The notes under the pieces are model-generated. The model was not told the DNA's origin, ran no database searches, and worked only from the letters and a program-made list of their open reading frames with translations. The translations under genes were made by a program, and so were the position numbers. DNA of 64,000 nucleotides from Curtanaerobium respiraculi (lineage in GTDB: Bacteria; Actinomycetota; Coriobacteriia; Coriobacteriales; Eggerthellaceae), in assembly GCF_024609215.1 (NCBI RefSeq), contig NZ_JANIPD030000034.1, forward strand, positions 62,001 through 126,000, read 5' to 3'. The stretch's first letter is position 1; each line of letters opens with the position of its first letter. Shown here piece after piece: positions 35,062-43,387 of this stretch.

Positions 35062-35547
35062 CTAGCGTACCGACGCGTTGCTGCCGAAGGAATTCGAGTT
35101 CAGGCGCTCGCGGCAGCGGCGCACGTTGGAGAGCAGCGTATCGAGGCTCTGCTCGACGTGGCCGAATACCTCGTCGGCGTAGTCTTCCGCACCGGCACGC
35201 GTCTCGCGCTCGAGCTCGCGGGCATCGGCCATGATCTGGTCGGCCTGCTGCTGGCTGATGCGCACGATCTCCTGCTCGCTTGCGATGGTGATCGCCTGGC
35301 TGCGCGCATCCTCCACCATGCGATCGGCTTCCGCCTCGGCATCGTCCAGCAAGCTCTGACGCTCGCGGACGATCTGGCGCGACTGGGCGAACTCGCCCGG
35401 GAACGCATCACGGATATCGTCCAGGATCTCGAAGGCGGCGTTCACGTCCACCTGGCGCAGGTTGCTATTGCGCCCGAAAACCGGTTTTGCGTCTTCCAGC
35501 AGGATTGAGAGCTCCTCGATAAGCCCCAGAACTCCTGTTTCGTCCAT
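35062..35547 (-). CDS. Coiled-coil, DivIVA-like cytoplasmic protein
   Basis: A 161-residue, mostly helical and acidic protein with no signal peptide or membrane segment. An N-terminal part (MDETGVLGLIEELSILLEDA) precedes a long coiled coil (RERQSLLDDAEAEADRMVED onward, about residues 60-140). This resembles DivIVA-derived coiled-coil proteins encoded near coaD and rsmD in actinobacteria. The diagnostic DivIVA N-terminal motif is absent, so the link is only by composition and place. A role in positioning cell wall or division proteins is a guess. Confidence 0.6.
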   Translation of the reverse strand: MDETGVLGLIEELSILLEDAKPVFGRNSNLRQVDVNAAFEILDDIRDAFPGEFAQSRQIVRERQSLLDDAEAEADRMVEDARSQAITIASEQEIVRISQQQADQIMADARELERETRAGAEDYADEVFGHVEQSLDTLLSNVRRCRERLNSNSFGSNASVR

Positions 35548-35657
35548 TGCCCTATCCTCTCGACATGCTACAACAAGGTGTGTATGCCTGCGTAATCCGA
35601 AGTGATAACCGGGTTATTTTAGCATGGGGGCCACGCATTCACAAAAGTGCCCCGATT

Positions 35658-36200
35658 CTACACGTCTGCCCTCTGCGCCGAACTCTGCGCTGCTGCGGGG
35701 ACATCCGCCTCGTTTAGGCCGTACTTGCCGCAAAGCGCATGGAACACGGGTGCGCTGACGAACTCCTTGAACGGTCCGTTCAGACGCGCGATCTCGCGCA
35801 CGATGGACGACGATAGGTACATGTACTTGGGCGGGGACATGATGAACACCGTCTCGATCTCGCGGTCGATCTCGTAATTCATCGCCGTCATCTGGAACTC
35901 GTATTCGAAATCGGTGATGGCGCGCAGGCCCTTCACGATGACCTTGGCGTCCATGCGCCGGGCAAAGTTGACCAGCAGATCGCCGAAGGATTCCACCCGC
36001 ACGCTGGGCAGGTCGGCCGTGCTCTCCTTCGCGAGGCGGACCCGCTCTTCCAGCGTGAACAGACGGGCGTGGCCGCCCTTGTCGGGGGACTCGGCGATGG
36101 AGATGATCACCTCGTCGAAGATCTGCGAGGCGCGGCGGACGATGTCAAGATGGCCTTCGGTGATGGGGTCGAACGTCCCCGGGACGAGTGCGCGCTTCAT
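35658..36200 (-). CDS. coaD: Phosphopantetheine adenylyltransferase CoaD
   Basis: Makes dephospho-CoA from phosphopantetheine and ATP. The 180-residue protein begins MKRALVPGTFDPITEGHLDI with the nucleotidyltransferase T-x-G-H motif, followed by KGLRAITDFEYEFQMTAMN and YMYLSSSIVREIARL with the SSS ATP-binding site. It is about 15-20 residues longer than usual through an Ala/Gln-rich tail. The stop of rsmD is four bases upstream of the start. Confidence 0.97.
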   Translation of the reverse strand: MKRALVPGTFDPITEGHLDIVRRASQIFDEVIISIAESPDKGGHARLFTLEERVRLAKESTADLPSVRVESFGDLLVNFARRMDAKVIVKGLRAITDFEYEFQMTAMNYEIDREIETVFIMSPPKYMYLSSSIVREIARLNGPFKEFVSAPVFHALCGKYGLNEADVPAAAQSSAQRADV

Positions 36201-36204
36201 GAAG

Positions 36205-36774
36205 CTATCCCCTCCTGAGCAGATCGATGGCGGTAGATCCGTACGCCTTGCGTTTCACCTGGCGCCATGGTAGCGCATGCAGGGCTCCGTCGACCGATGA
36301 ATCGAAACTTTTCGCATGCTCGTACGTGGCAAGCGCGCCGGGGGCGAGCAGCCCCGCCGCTTCCAGCCGCACGAGGAGGGCGGCGACGTCCGCGGGGTCG
36401 ACGGCGTACGGCGGGTCGAGGAACACCAGGTCGAAAGGATCGCCCGCGGCCGGGGGCAGCTGCTTCAGGATATCCACCCGCGCAAGGCGCGCGGAGCCCG
36501 TGGGGGCGAGGGCAAGGTTCCTCTTCAGGACGCGCTGGGCGCCCTCGTCGTTGTCGCAGAAGACCGCCACGCGCGCGCCGCGCGAAAGGGCCTCCAGCCC
36601 CAGCGCCCCCGATCCGGCGAAGGCGTCGAGCACGACGGCGCCCTCGAACCCCCCGCGCGCGCTGAATACGCTGCTCATCAGCGACTCGCGCACGCGGTCG
36701 ACAGTGGGTCGCGTCGATACGCCCCCCGGCGCCTCGATCCTCCTGCCGCGCATGCTCCCTGCGATGATCCTCAT
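36205..36774 (-). CDS. rsmD: 16S rRNA m2G966 methyltransferase RsmD
   Basis: SAM-dependent methylation of G966 in 16S rRNA. The 189-residue protein from ATG 36774 has MRIIAGSMRGRRIEAPGG, TRPTVDRVRESLM, the SAM loop LDAFAGSGALGLEALSRGA and the N6-type catalytic DLVFLDPPYA. An ATG 12 codons upstream adds non-conserved residues and overlaps recG. The rsmD-coaD pairing is widespread. Confidence 0.95.
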   Translation of the reverse strand: MRIIAGSMRGRRIEAPGGVSTRPTVDRVRESLMSSVFSARGGFEGAVVLDAFAGSGALGLEALSRGARVAVFCDNDEGAQRVLKRNLALAPTGSARLARVDILKQLPPAAGDPFDLVFLDPPYAVDPADVAALLVRLEAAGLLAPGALATYEHAKSFDSSVDGALHALPWRQVKRKAYGSTAIDLLRRG

Positions 36775-36784
36775 AGCGCCTCCC

Positions 36785-38998
36785 TCATCCGCGTGCCGCG
36801 CCCTTCTCATCGGGGAAAGCGCACGTCACCTCGAAGCCCAGCGCCGCATGCTCGGGCGCGGCGAGATGAGGGTCCGCGTCGAGCAGCGCCCGAGCGTCAT
36901 CATGGGCAGCCTCGATGATGCGCGCGTCGCGCATCACGTTGACGAGCTTCAAGTTGCCGGCACCGTGCTGGCGGTTGCCCAGGATATCGCCCTCGCGGCG
37001 CAAGCTCAAATCGTATTCCGCCAGCTCGAACCCATCGGAGGTCCGCTCCATCGCGGCGAGGCGGGAAAGCGCCGCGGGGGCCTTGCTTCCCGATATCAGG
37101 CATACCCTGCCGGGCAGCTCGCCGCGCCCGACGCGCCCGCGCAGCTGGTGCAGCTGGGCGAGCCCGAAGCGATCGGCATCCTCGACCACCATCACCGTGG
37201 CGTTGGGAACGTCCACCCCCACCTCGATCACCGTCGTGGCGACCAGCACCTGCACGTCGCCGCGGCGGAAGGCATCCATCGCCGCACGCTTCTCATCGCT
37301 TCCCATGCGCCCGTGCAGCACCTCGACGGCGTACCCGGGGAAGATCTTCTCCTGGAGATAGCGGGCATGCTCGAGCGCTCCGCGCGGATCGCGCCCGTCA
37401 TCGAGATCGCCCTCGGACTCGATGGAGATGCGCGCGAAATCGTACGCATCCTGCTCATCCGCCTTGAGGCTTCCCCCGTCGGCGCCTGCGCCGCCGACCA
37501 GCGGGCAGACCACGTAGGCCTGCTGGCCCGCCTCAAGCGCATCGCGGGCGATTTCGTACGCCCCGCCCGACTGCGTATGCGGGAACACGAAAGTCGCGGG
37601 AGGCCGGGTGGCATGGGGGCGCTCGTGGATGTAGGAAAGCGTCATGTCGCCGTACAGGGCGAGCGCCAGGGTGCGCGGGATGGGCGTCGCCGTCAGCGAG
37701 ACGGCATCGCATCCGGGCCCCTTTCCCGCGAGCGCCGCACGTTGGGCAACGCCGAAGCGCTGTTGCTCGTCGATTACGACGACCGAGCATGCGCGCGGCA
37801 TGACGTCCTTCTCCAGCAGCGCGTGCGTGCCGAGCAAAACGGTAACCGACCCGTCCGAGAGCGCGGCGAGGATCCTCGCGCGCTCCGCCGGGTCGGTCGA
37901 GCCGGTGAGCAGCGCCCAGCTCACACCCGCGGCGTCGAGCAAAGGGCCCAGGTCGCGGGCGTACTGCTTGGCCAGCACCTCGGTGGGGCCCATCATCAGC
38001 GCCTGCGTCCCCGTGTCGGCGGCTGCGGCCAGGGCGAAGGCGGCAACGGCGGTCTTGCCGGTTCCCACGTCGCCCAATATCATGTGCTGCGCGCGACGCG
38101 GAGCCTCCATGGCGCGCAGCATATCGTCGCGGGCCGCCTGCTGCTCCGCCGTCAGCTCGAACGGCAGGGCCTTCTCCAGCGCGGCGACCGCGCGCCCGCG
38201 GATCCGATGGCGCACGGGAGCCTCGCCTTCCTGCCGCTTGCCCGCCCGCATCATGAGATGCAATTCGAGCAGCAGCACCTCCTCGTACGCCAAGCGTCGG
38301 CGCGCCTGCACCGCCTCGTCCATGGTCTGCGGGAAATGGATGCATTCGAGGGCCGCCTGCCTGCTGTACAGGCGATAGCGGCACCGCAGGCCCAGCGGAA
38401 GCGGATCGTCAAGCCCGCGGACCAGCTCGAGCGCGTTGCCGACCAGCGTGCGGACGAGGGTCGTCGAGATCTTCTCGGTGGCGGGATGCACGGCGATGAT
38501 CAGCCCGCGGGTGCCGGCGAGGCCGCCTTCCACCTTCTCTAGGTGGGGGTTGGTCATCCGCTTGAATCCGTAATTGAACTCGACTTTGCCCGACACGGCG
38601 ACGCGGTCGCCCTTCTGCAGCTTGTCCATCAGCCAGCGCTGGCGGAAGCACGAGACCATCAGCGTCCCCGTGCCGTCGACCAGGGTGATCTCGACGATGT
38701 CGAGGTACTTGCGCCGCGTGCGCTTGAGCTTGATGTCGTACACCTCGCCGACGACGGTCACCGAATCGCCGATTTCAGCGTCGGCCGCATGCGCGACCGC
38801 GCTCATGTCGATGTAGCGCCGGGGGAAATGCGTGAGCAGGTCGCGCACGGTGCGGACCCCCAGGCGTGCCAGGGCGGCGGCGCGGGCGGCGGACACGCCG
38901 CGCACCCGGTCAACCCGCGCCTCCAGGGCCAAAGTGGCCGAAAGGCGGCTCGGGGCCGCCTTTCCAGATACCGGGATGCTGTCGGTGGGGGCGAGCAT
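36785..38998 (-). CDS. recG: ATP-dependent DNA helicase RecG
   Basis: Branch-migration helicase for stalled forks and recombination. The 737-residue protein has an N-terminal wedge/OB domain (LTHFPRRYID near residue 54), Walker A GDVGTGKTAVAAFALA, DEQQRFGVAQR (the DExx box with the RecG-specific continuation), and helicase C-terminal motifs (HGRMGSDEKRAAM, ATTVIEVGVDVPNA, QLRGRVGRG). Its ATG at 38998 overlaps the fakA stop in a TAATG arrangement. Confidence 0.97.
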   Translation of the reverse strand: MLAPTDSIPVSGKAAPSRLSATLALEARVDRVRGVSAARAAALARLGVRTVRDLLTHFPRRYIDMSAVAHAADAEIGDSVTVVGEVYDIKLKRTRRKYLDIVEITLVDGTGTLMVSCFRQRWLMDKLQKGDRVAVSGKVEFNYGFKRMTNPHLEKVEGGLAGTRGLIIAVHPATEKISTTLVRTLVGNALELVRGLDDPLPLGLRCRYRLYSRQAALECIHFPQTMDEAVQARRRLAYEEVLLLELHLMMRAGKRQEGEAPVRHRIRGRAVAALEKALPFELTAEQQAARDDMLRAMEAPRRAQHMILGDVGTGKTAVAAFALAAAADTGTQALMMGPTEVLAKQYARDLGPLLDAAGVSWALLTGSTDPAERARILAALSDGSVTVLLGTHALLEKDVMPRACSVVVIDEQQRFGVAQRAALAGKGPGCDAVSLTATPIPRTLALALYGDMTLSYIHERPHATRPPATFVFPHTQSGGAYEIARDALEAGQQAYVVCPLVGGAGADGGSLKADEQDAYDFARISIESEGDLDDGRDPRGALEHARYLQEKIFPGYAVEVLHGRMGSDEKRAAMDAFRRGDVQVLVATTVIEVGVDVPNATVMVVEDADRFGLAQLHQLRGRVGRGELPGRVCLISGSKAPAALSRLAAMERTSDGFELAEYDLSLRREGDILGNRQHGAGNLKLVNVMRDARIIEAAHDDARALLDADPHLAAPEHAALGFEVTCAFPDEKGAARG

Positions 38999-40629
38999 TA
39001 TTCGATGCTGAAGATGACCGGGTACAAGGGCTGCTCGCCGCGGTGGGCGTCAACCTCCAAATCGTCGTACTGCCCTTCGATGCGGGCGGACAGCGCCTCG
39101 AGCTGCTCGTCGGTGAATTCCTCTCCGGCAAGCAGCGTCAGGTTATCGGCGTCCGCCGCCTCCATCGCGTCGAGCAGCGCCAGCGTGACGTCCTCGATGC
39201 TGGCACCCACGGCTTCGATGCTGCCGTCGGCGATGCCGATCACGTCGCCGGCGGCGATAGCGCCGCCGTGAGCGTCCTTCGCGTCCTTGATGGCGGTGGT
39301 GACCTCGCCGGTCTTCACTTCTTCGAGCGCCGCCGTCATCTCGTCGACGTTCTCGTCCAGGCCCGCATCCTGATCCGCAGCGAACAGGGCGGAGAAGGCG
39401 GCTGGCACGCTCTTCGTGGGAACGACGGCGCAGGGGATCTCGGAGACCTCGGCGGCGCTGTTGGCGGCCATGATGATGTTGGAGTTGTTGGGCAGGATGA
39501 TGACGGCATCGGCATCCACCGTGTTCACCGCATCGAGAAGATCCTTGGTGGAGGGGTTCATGGTCTGGCCGCCGGACACGACCGCATCGACGCCCAGGCT
39601 CTCCAGTATCTTCACATTGCCGGAACCGGCCGCCACCGCCACGAACCCGAGCGCCTTATGCTCGGCCGCATGCTGCTCGGCAGCGAGCTTGTCGTTGCGA
39701 TCCTCGGCCTGCAGCTGCATGTTGTGAATGAACACCTCGGAGATCTGGCCGCGCTCGAGGAAGTACTGGAGCACCTTGTCGGGGGTGTTGGAATGCACAT
39801 GCACCTTGAATTTCGGGGTGCTGCCCACGCAGAGCTCGCAGTCCCCCATCGTGGCAAGGAAGTCGAGCGCCTCGTCCTTGTCGAGCGTGTCGGAATCGAC
39901 GAGGAATTCGTTGCAGTACCGGTACTTCGAGCCTTCCCAGTCGTTGATATGCTCGATCTCGACCTTGGGTTCCGCGGTGCGCGCGAAGGCGAGCTCGTCG
40001 CCCAGCGTGCCCCCGCGCCCCAGGATCGCGGCGACGAAGCTGTCCATCAGGATCGCCAGGCCGAACCCGCCAGCGTCCACCACGTTGTTCTCCTTCAGGA
40101 CGGGGAGCAGTTCCGGCGTGCTCTTCACGCTGTCGTATGCCGCCTCGACGATGAAATCGAACGCCTCGGCAAGCTCCATCTTCTTCTTCGCAGCCTTCTT
40201 GGCGGCGGCGGCGGAATCCTTGAGCACGGTGAGGATCGTGCCCTCGACCGGTTTGCGCACCGCATGGAAGGCCGTGGCGACGGCCTGGTCGAATGCGATG
40301 GAGACCGAACTGACGTCGAGCGTATCGCATTTCGCCGAGCCCTCGCACAGGCCGCGCAGGATCTGGGAGGTGATAACGCCCGAGTTGCCGCGCGCGCCCA
40401 TGAGCGCGCCGTTGGTGATGGCCTTGCGCATATCCTCGCGGCTGGAGCCGATGGGGAGCTTCGCCAGCGTCTCGACCACCATGGCGACCGTCAGCGACAT
40501 GTTGGTGCCCGTGTCGCCGTCGGGAACGGGGAACACGTTCAGGCGGTTGACTTCTTCCTTGCGCGCGGAAAGCCCTTTGCTCGCCGCCGCGATCGCATTG
40601 AGGATATCGTTGCTCGTGTAGTCTGTCAT
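38998..40629 (-). CDS. fakA: Fatty acid kinase catalytic protein FakA (DAK2/DhaL family)
   Basis: ATP-dependent kinase that phosphorylates fatty acids held by FakB (DegV) proteins, feeding acyl-phosphate to phospholipid synthesis, where PlsX of the same block also acts. The protein is 543 residues from ATG 40629. The N-terminal DhaL domain shows NVFPVPDGDTGTNMSLT (nucleotide and Mg site) and GARGNSGVITSQILRG; a C-terminal DAK1-like/DegV-like domain follows, with VSGGQTMNPSTKDLLDAV. No FakB is in the window. Kinase function is inferred from the family. Confidence 0.93.
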   Translation of the reverse strand: MTDYTSNDILNAIAAASKGLSARKEEVNRLNVFPVPDGDTGTNMSLTVAMVVETLAKLPIGSSREDMRKAITNGALMGARGNSGVITSQILRGLCEGSAKCDTLDVSSVSIAFDQAVATAFHAVRKPVEGTILTVLKDSAAAAKKAAKKKMELAEAFDFIVEAAYDSVKSTPELLPVLKENNVVDAGGFGLAILMDSFVAAILGRGGTLGDELAFARTAEPKVEIEHINDWEGSKYRYCNEFLVDSDTLDKDEALDFLATMGDCELCVGSTPKFKVHVHSNTPDKVLQYFLERGQISEVFIHNMQLQAEDRNDKLAAEQHAAEHKALGFVAVAAGSGNVKILESLGVDAVVSGGQTMNPSTKDLLDAVNTVDADAVIILPNNSNIIMAANSAAEVSEIPCAVVPTKSVPAAFSALFAADQDAGLDENVDEMTAALEEVKTGEVTTAIKDAKDAHGGAIAAGDVIGIADGSIEAVGASIEDVTLALLDAMEAADADNLTLLAGEEFTDEQLEALSARIEGQYDDLEVDAHRGEQPLYPVIFSIE

Positions 40630-40672
40630 GTGGTTGTCTCTCCTTGAAAGCCCGGTGAAGGGCATCCCCCCG

Positions 40673-41017
40673 CTAGCGGACCTTCACGCCCTGGACGTGA
40701 ACCTCGATGCCGGCGATGGGAACCTGCGCGTACTGGGTCAGCGCAAACGTGATAGCCTCGACAAGATTTTGCGAGACGGTGTTGATGTTGGTACCGTATT
40801 CGATGATGACGTAGATGTCGACGTGAACGCCCTCGTCGGTGGTGTTGATCGCGATGCCCCGGCGCAATTTGGACTGCGTGAGCCTCTGGGCAAATCCATC
40901 CGCGGCGGTGGGAGCGGCCATGTCCACCACACCGTACACGTGAAGAGCGGCGTTCCCAACCAGATCGGCGAGTACGTCGTTCGCAACATGCAGATCGCCG
41001 GGGATATTCTGTGCCAT
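40673..41017 (-). CDS. Asp23/Gls24-family envelope stress protein
   Basis: A 114-residue Asp23-domain protein (PGDLHVANDVLADLVGNAAL, KLRRGIAINTTDEGVHVDIY). The family forms membrane-linked scaffolds tied to cell envelope stress, and it lies next to fakA in many Gram-positives, including this one. ATG 41017 is chosen over an ATG five codons upstream, because MAQNIPG has the better spaced ribosome site. A TATACT hexamer at 41091-41096 could be a -10, with no convincing -35. Confidence 0.9.
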   Translation of the reverse strand: MAQNIPGDLHVANDVLADLVGNAALHVYGVVDMAAPTAADGFAQRLTQSKLRRGIAINTTDEGVHVDIYVIIEYGTNINTVSQNLVEAITFALTQYAQVPIAGIEVHVQGVKVR

Positions 41018-41140
41018 GGATGTTCCTTTCACTTCGACGGGACGCGAGCCCCCGCATCTATCCTCTACGGTCGCGTGAGTTCAGCGAATCAGTATACTGC
41101 ATGGACGAACAGGCCCTTCGCGATGTATCCCTCCGCACAT

Positions 41141-41169
41141 AAAAAGCCCGCCTCCGGGGAGGCGGGCTT
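41141..41169 (-). terminator. Intrinsic terminator after rpmB
   Basis: GCCCGCCTCC (41146-41155) pairs with GGAGGCGGGC (41158-41167), and the minus strand continues into TTTTT. It ends the short rpmB transcript 20 bases past its stop and separates it from asp23. Confidence 0.9.
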
Positions 41170-41188
41170 ATCGCATCGCTTTGGGCTG

Positions 41189-41380
41189 CTAGGCGCGCTC
41201 CACCTTGCCTGCCTTCAGGCAGCTGGTGCAGACGTTCGCCTTGCGAACGCGACCGTTCTTATCTTTGATGGTGACCTTCTGGATATTGGGCTTGAACCAG
41301 CGGTTCGTCACACGATGGGAATGGCTGACGTTACGGCCGGCAACAGGGTGCTTTCCGCACACTTCGCAAATCTTCGACAT
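41189..41380 (-). CDS. rpmB: 50S ribosomal protein L28
   Basis: The L28 protein (63 residues from ATG 41380, [20 protein letters not shown]), with both CxxC pairs (CEVC and CTSC) of the zinc-binding form. It has its own promoter and terminator and thus is a single-gene unit. A further 12 upstream codons are open but not family-like. Confidence 0.98.
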   Translation of the reverse strand: MSKICEVCGKHPVAGRNVSHSHRVTNRWFKPNIQKVTIKDKNGRVRKANVCTSCLKAGKVERA

Positions 41381-41442
41381 ATCGATCACTCCAACTTCTA
41401 TGTTCTGCCTGCACAACCAGGCCCGAAAACAACAGCCCTCGC

Positions 41443-41470
41443 ACTATAGCACGCCCGGCGGCGTTGTCCA
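41443..41470 (-). promoter_or_regulatory. rpmB promoter
   Basis: TGGACA (41465-41470) and TATAGT (41443-41448) on the minus strand are 16 bases apart, about 60 bases upstream of rpmB. Both hexamers match the consensus at five of six positions. Confidence 0.7.
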
Positions 41471-41517
41471 GCCGCTCTCCATTCCTACACGAAATGTTCG
41501 CTCCCTCCGGCAGCGCG

Positions 41518-41589
41518 GACAAAGGGGCCGGAGACTTTTGTCACATCGATGACAAAGGGGCCGAAGGGGCCGGAGACTTTTGTCACATC
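41518..41589. repeat. Two tandem palindromic repeats, left of the IS remnant
   Basis: GACAAAGGGGCCGGAGAC followed by TTTTGTCACAT occurs at 41518-41546 and, with an internal 9-base duplication (CCGAAGGGG), at 41551-41589. The unit resembles the REP-like GACAAAGGGG...TTTTGTC palindromes found in many bacterial genomes, some of them linked to Y1 transposases. No such transposase is seen here. Confidence 0.8.
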
Positions 41590-41776
41590 CACGCTCAAGG
41601 GCATCTGCGACCCCGGGCTGTTCGAGGCGCTCTTCCATCTGGGACTCACCGACAACGGCGGCGGGTTCGCAGACGAGGACGCCCTCGGCGCGGTGCTCGG
41701 CGAGGCTCCCGGCTGCCGCGGAGGCGTGCGCCTGTACTATTGCGACGTGGGGAAATCCACGCAGAAGGCCCGCTGA
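41590..41776 (+). pseudogene. Internal fragment of an IS30-like DDE transposase
   Basis: About 60 residues on the plus strand read FHLGLTDNGGGFADEDALGA and, further on, RLYYCDVGKSTQKAR before TGA. The pattern TDNG-x-EF ... FYCDP ... QK is the middle-to-late catalytic region of IS30-family (and related) transposases. Here the Glu/Phe pair reads GGF, the Pro of YCDP is lost, and neither the N-terminal HTH nor the last catalytic Glu region is present. It is clearly a relic, flanked on both sides by the GACAAAG palindromes. Family assignment is from motif memory. Confidence 0.6.
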
Positions 41777-41792
41777 GAGAAGAACCGCACCT

Positions 41793-41900
41793 GACAAAGG
41801 GGCCGGACAAAGGTCTCCGGCTCCTTTGTCCGGTGTCCCTTTATCCCAGCAGCCGCGCACATGACAAAGGTCTCCGGCCCCTTTGTCTGTCCCCTTTGTC
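41793..41900. repeat. Inverted copies of the palindromic repeat, right of the IS remnant
   Basis: Two further copies in the opposite orientation lie at 41793-41830 and 41863-41900. The one at 41863-41887 (GACAAAGGTCTCCGGCCC then CTTTGTC) is the near-exact reverse complement of 41518-41542. Together with the left copies they frame the transposase fragment like terminal inverted repeats. Confidence 0.8.
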
Positions 41901-41922
41901 CGTGCGATGTGACAAAGCATGC

Positions 41923-41969
41923 GGTTGCTCGACACGGACACGCCTCGGTTGCTCGACAGTTGCTCGACA
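41923..41969. repeat. Short direct repeat GGTTGCTCGACA
   Basis: Three copies (41923-41934, 41947-41958, and 41959-41969 less the first base) sit just beyond the stop of the acidic repeat protein. Purpose unknown. Confidence 0.7.
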
Positions 41970-41972
41970 CGC

Positions 41973-42902
41973 CTACTTGAGCCAGCTCTTGAAATCCGTG
42001 AGCTCCTTGAACTCCTCGACGGTGCTCTTGACCTCGCGGAGCGTTTCCGCCCCCTCCTTCACGACCACCTTCATGTCCTCCACGGTGCGGCGGATCTGCG
42101 CCTTGTCGGCGGAATTCTCCGACGGGCCGGAACCGCCCTCTGCCACCTCGATGACCTCGTACTGCCCGTCGAGCTCCACGAGCCTGTCCTCGCACGCCTT
42201 GCCCTCCGCCTTCATCTGCGCGGCGAACGTCGTCGCATCCAGCGCCCCGGCGGCATGGGCGCGCTCGAGCGCCTTGACGTGCTTCTGGAAATCGGCTTGG
42301 ATCGCCTCGCGAGCGGCCTCGTATTCGGCTGAATCGTCATCCTCGGCGGCCTCAGCGAAACCCGAAGCCGTAGATGCCGCACCCTCCCCTTCCAAGGGGT
42401 TGCCGTCCGCGTCGACCGGGTTGCCGTCCGCGTCGACGTACACGATCTCGACGTCCTCGTCCTCGACGGGGTTGCCCTGCTCGTCGTGGTCGACCTCGTT
42501 GCCGTCCTCGTCGACGTACACGACCTCCACCTCTTCGTCATCGTCAGAGAAGGCGACCGGCCTGCCCTGCGCATCGGTGTAGTTTCCGTCCTCATCGACG
42601 TAGACCACCTCGTCGTCGGCATCGCCCATCACGGGATTGCCGTCCTCGTCGACGTACACATACTCAACGCTCTCGTCAGGGGAGATCTCATTGCCATCTT
42701 CATCCACGTAGATGATCTCGACGTCCTCCCCTTCCAAGGGGTTGCCGTCCGCGTCGACCGGGTTGCCGTCCTCGTCGACGTACACGATCTCGACGTCCTC
42801 GTCCTCCTCGTACAGCACCGTCTCGCGCTGGCCGGCCTGGGACCGACCTCCCCGCTCCGACTTCGTGCTCCTCTTCGATTTCCTTTTTCCGATGCCGAAC
42901 AT
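41973..42902 (-). CDS. Acidic protein with six YVDEDGN-type repeats, function unknown
   Basis: I do not recognise this 309-residue protein. A basic N-terminus (MFGIGKRKSKRSTKSERGG) leads into six imperfect repeats (about residues 37-180) with the core VEIVYVDEDGNPVDADGN; five cores read YVDEDGN and one YVDADGN. The DxDGN pattern looks like an acidic, possibly Ca-binding, or beta-turn repeat, but no full EF-hand is seen. The C-terminal 120 residues are helical, with ALERAHAAGALDATTFAAQM resembling a SHOCT-type helix pair, and end FKELTDFKSWLK. There is no signal peptide, membrane segment or anchor motif, so it is probably cytoplasmic. ATG is 11 bases beyond smpB. DNA repeats inside could let the repeat number vary. 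Confidence 0.85.
   Translation of the reverse strand: MFGIGKRKSKRSTKSERGGRSQAGQRETVLYEEDEDVEIVYVDEDGNPVDADGNPLEGEDVEIIYVDEDGNEISPDESVEYVYVDEDGNPVMGDADDEVVYVDEDGNYTDAQGRPVAFSDDDEEVEVVYVDEDGNEVDHDEQGNPVEDEDVEIVYVDADGNPVDADGNPLEGEGAASTASGFAEAAEDDDSAEYEAAREAIQADFQKHVKALERAHAAGALDATTFAAQMKAEGKACEDRLVELDGQYEVIEVAEGGSGPSENSADKAQIRRTVEDMKVVVKEGAETLREVKSTVEEFKELTDFKSWLK
42383..42806. repeat. Nearly identical DNA repeats within the acidic protein gene
   Basis: Segments at about 42383-42464 and 42725-42806 are almost identical over roughly 80 bases (both contain CTCCCCTTCCAAGGGGTTGC followed by GTCGACCGGGTTGCCGTCC). Other, weaker copies lie between. Recombination between them would delete about four protein repeats without breaking the frame. 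Confidence 0.75.
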
Positions 42903-42913
42903 CTCGGCCTCCT

Positions 42914-43384
42914 TCAGTTGCGCGTGCGATCCTTCAAAGCGCGTGCGATATCGCGCTGGGCGTCCTTGCGGGCGATGTCCTGCCGCTTGTCATACAACTT
43001 TTTACCACGGCAGACGGCAAGCTCGACCTTCACCAGGTTGTTCTTGGCGAAATACATACGCAGGGGGACCAGCGCCATGCCGCGCTCGCGCACGGCCTCC
43101 TGCAATGACCGGATCTCGCTCTTATGCAGGAGCAGCTTGCGGTTGCGATCGGGATCGGGGTTTGCCAGGTTGCCGTGGCTGTAGGGATGGATATGGAGGT
43201 TCATCAGCCATACCTCGCCTTTCCGCACGAGGGCGAAGCAGTCCGTCAGCTGGCAATTGCCCTCGCGGAGGCTGCAGACCTCGGTCCCCGTGAGCTCGAT
43301 GCCCGCCTCGTACGTGCGCAGCACCTCGTAATCGTGCAGCGCCTTGCGGTTGCGGGCGATCTGCTTCTCCTCGCGGCGCACCAT
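42914..43384 (-). CDS. smpB: SsrA-binding protein SmpB
   Basis: Partner of tmRNA in trans-translation; tmRNA itself is encoded at 15541-15906. The 156-residue protein has NRKALHDYEVLRTYEAGIEL, GTEVCSLREGNCQLTDCFA and the C-terminal ARKDAQRDIARALKDR tail that inserts in the mRNA channel. KLYDKRQDIARKDAQRD is the canonical ending. It is three bases past the M42 peptidase stop. Confidence 0.97.
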   Translation of the reverse strand: MVRREEKQIARNRKALHDYEVLRTYEAGIELTGTEVCSLREGNCQLTDCFALVRKGEVWLMNLHIHPYSHGNLANPDPDRNRKLLLHKSEIRSLQEAVRERGMALVPLRMYFAKNNLVKVELAVCRGKKLYDKRQDIARKDAQRDIARALKDRTRN

Positions 43385-43387
43385 GGC

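Noticed and set aside
41518-41900. A CRISPR array
   Set aside because: Only four repeats, of differing length, in both orientations, separated by unequal spacers and a transposase relic; no cas genes.
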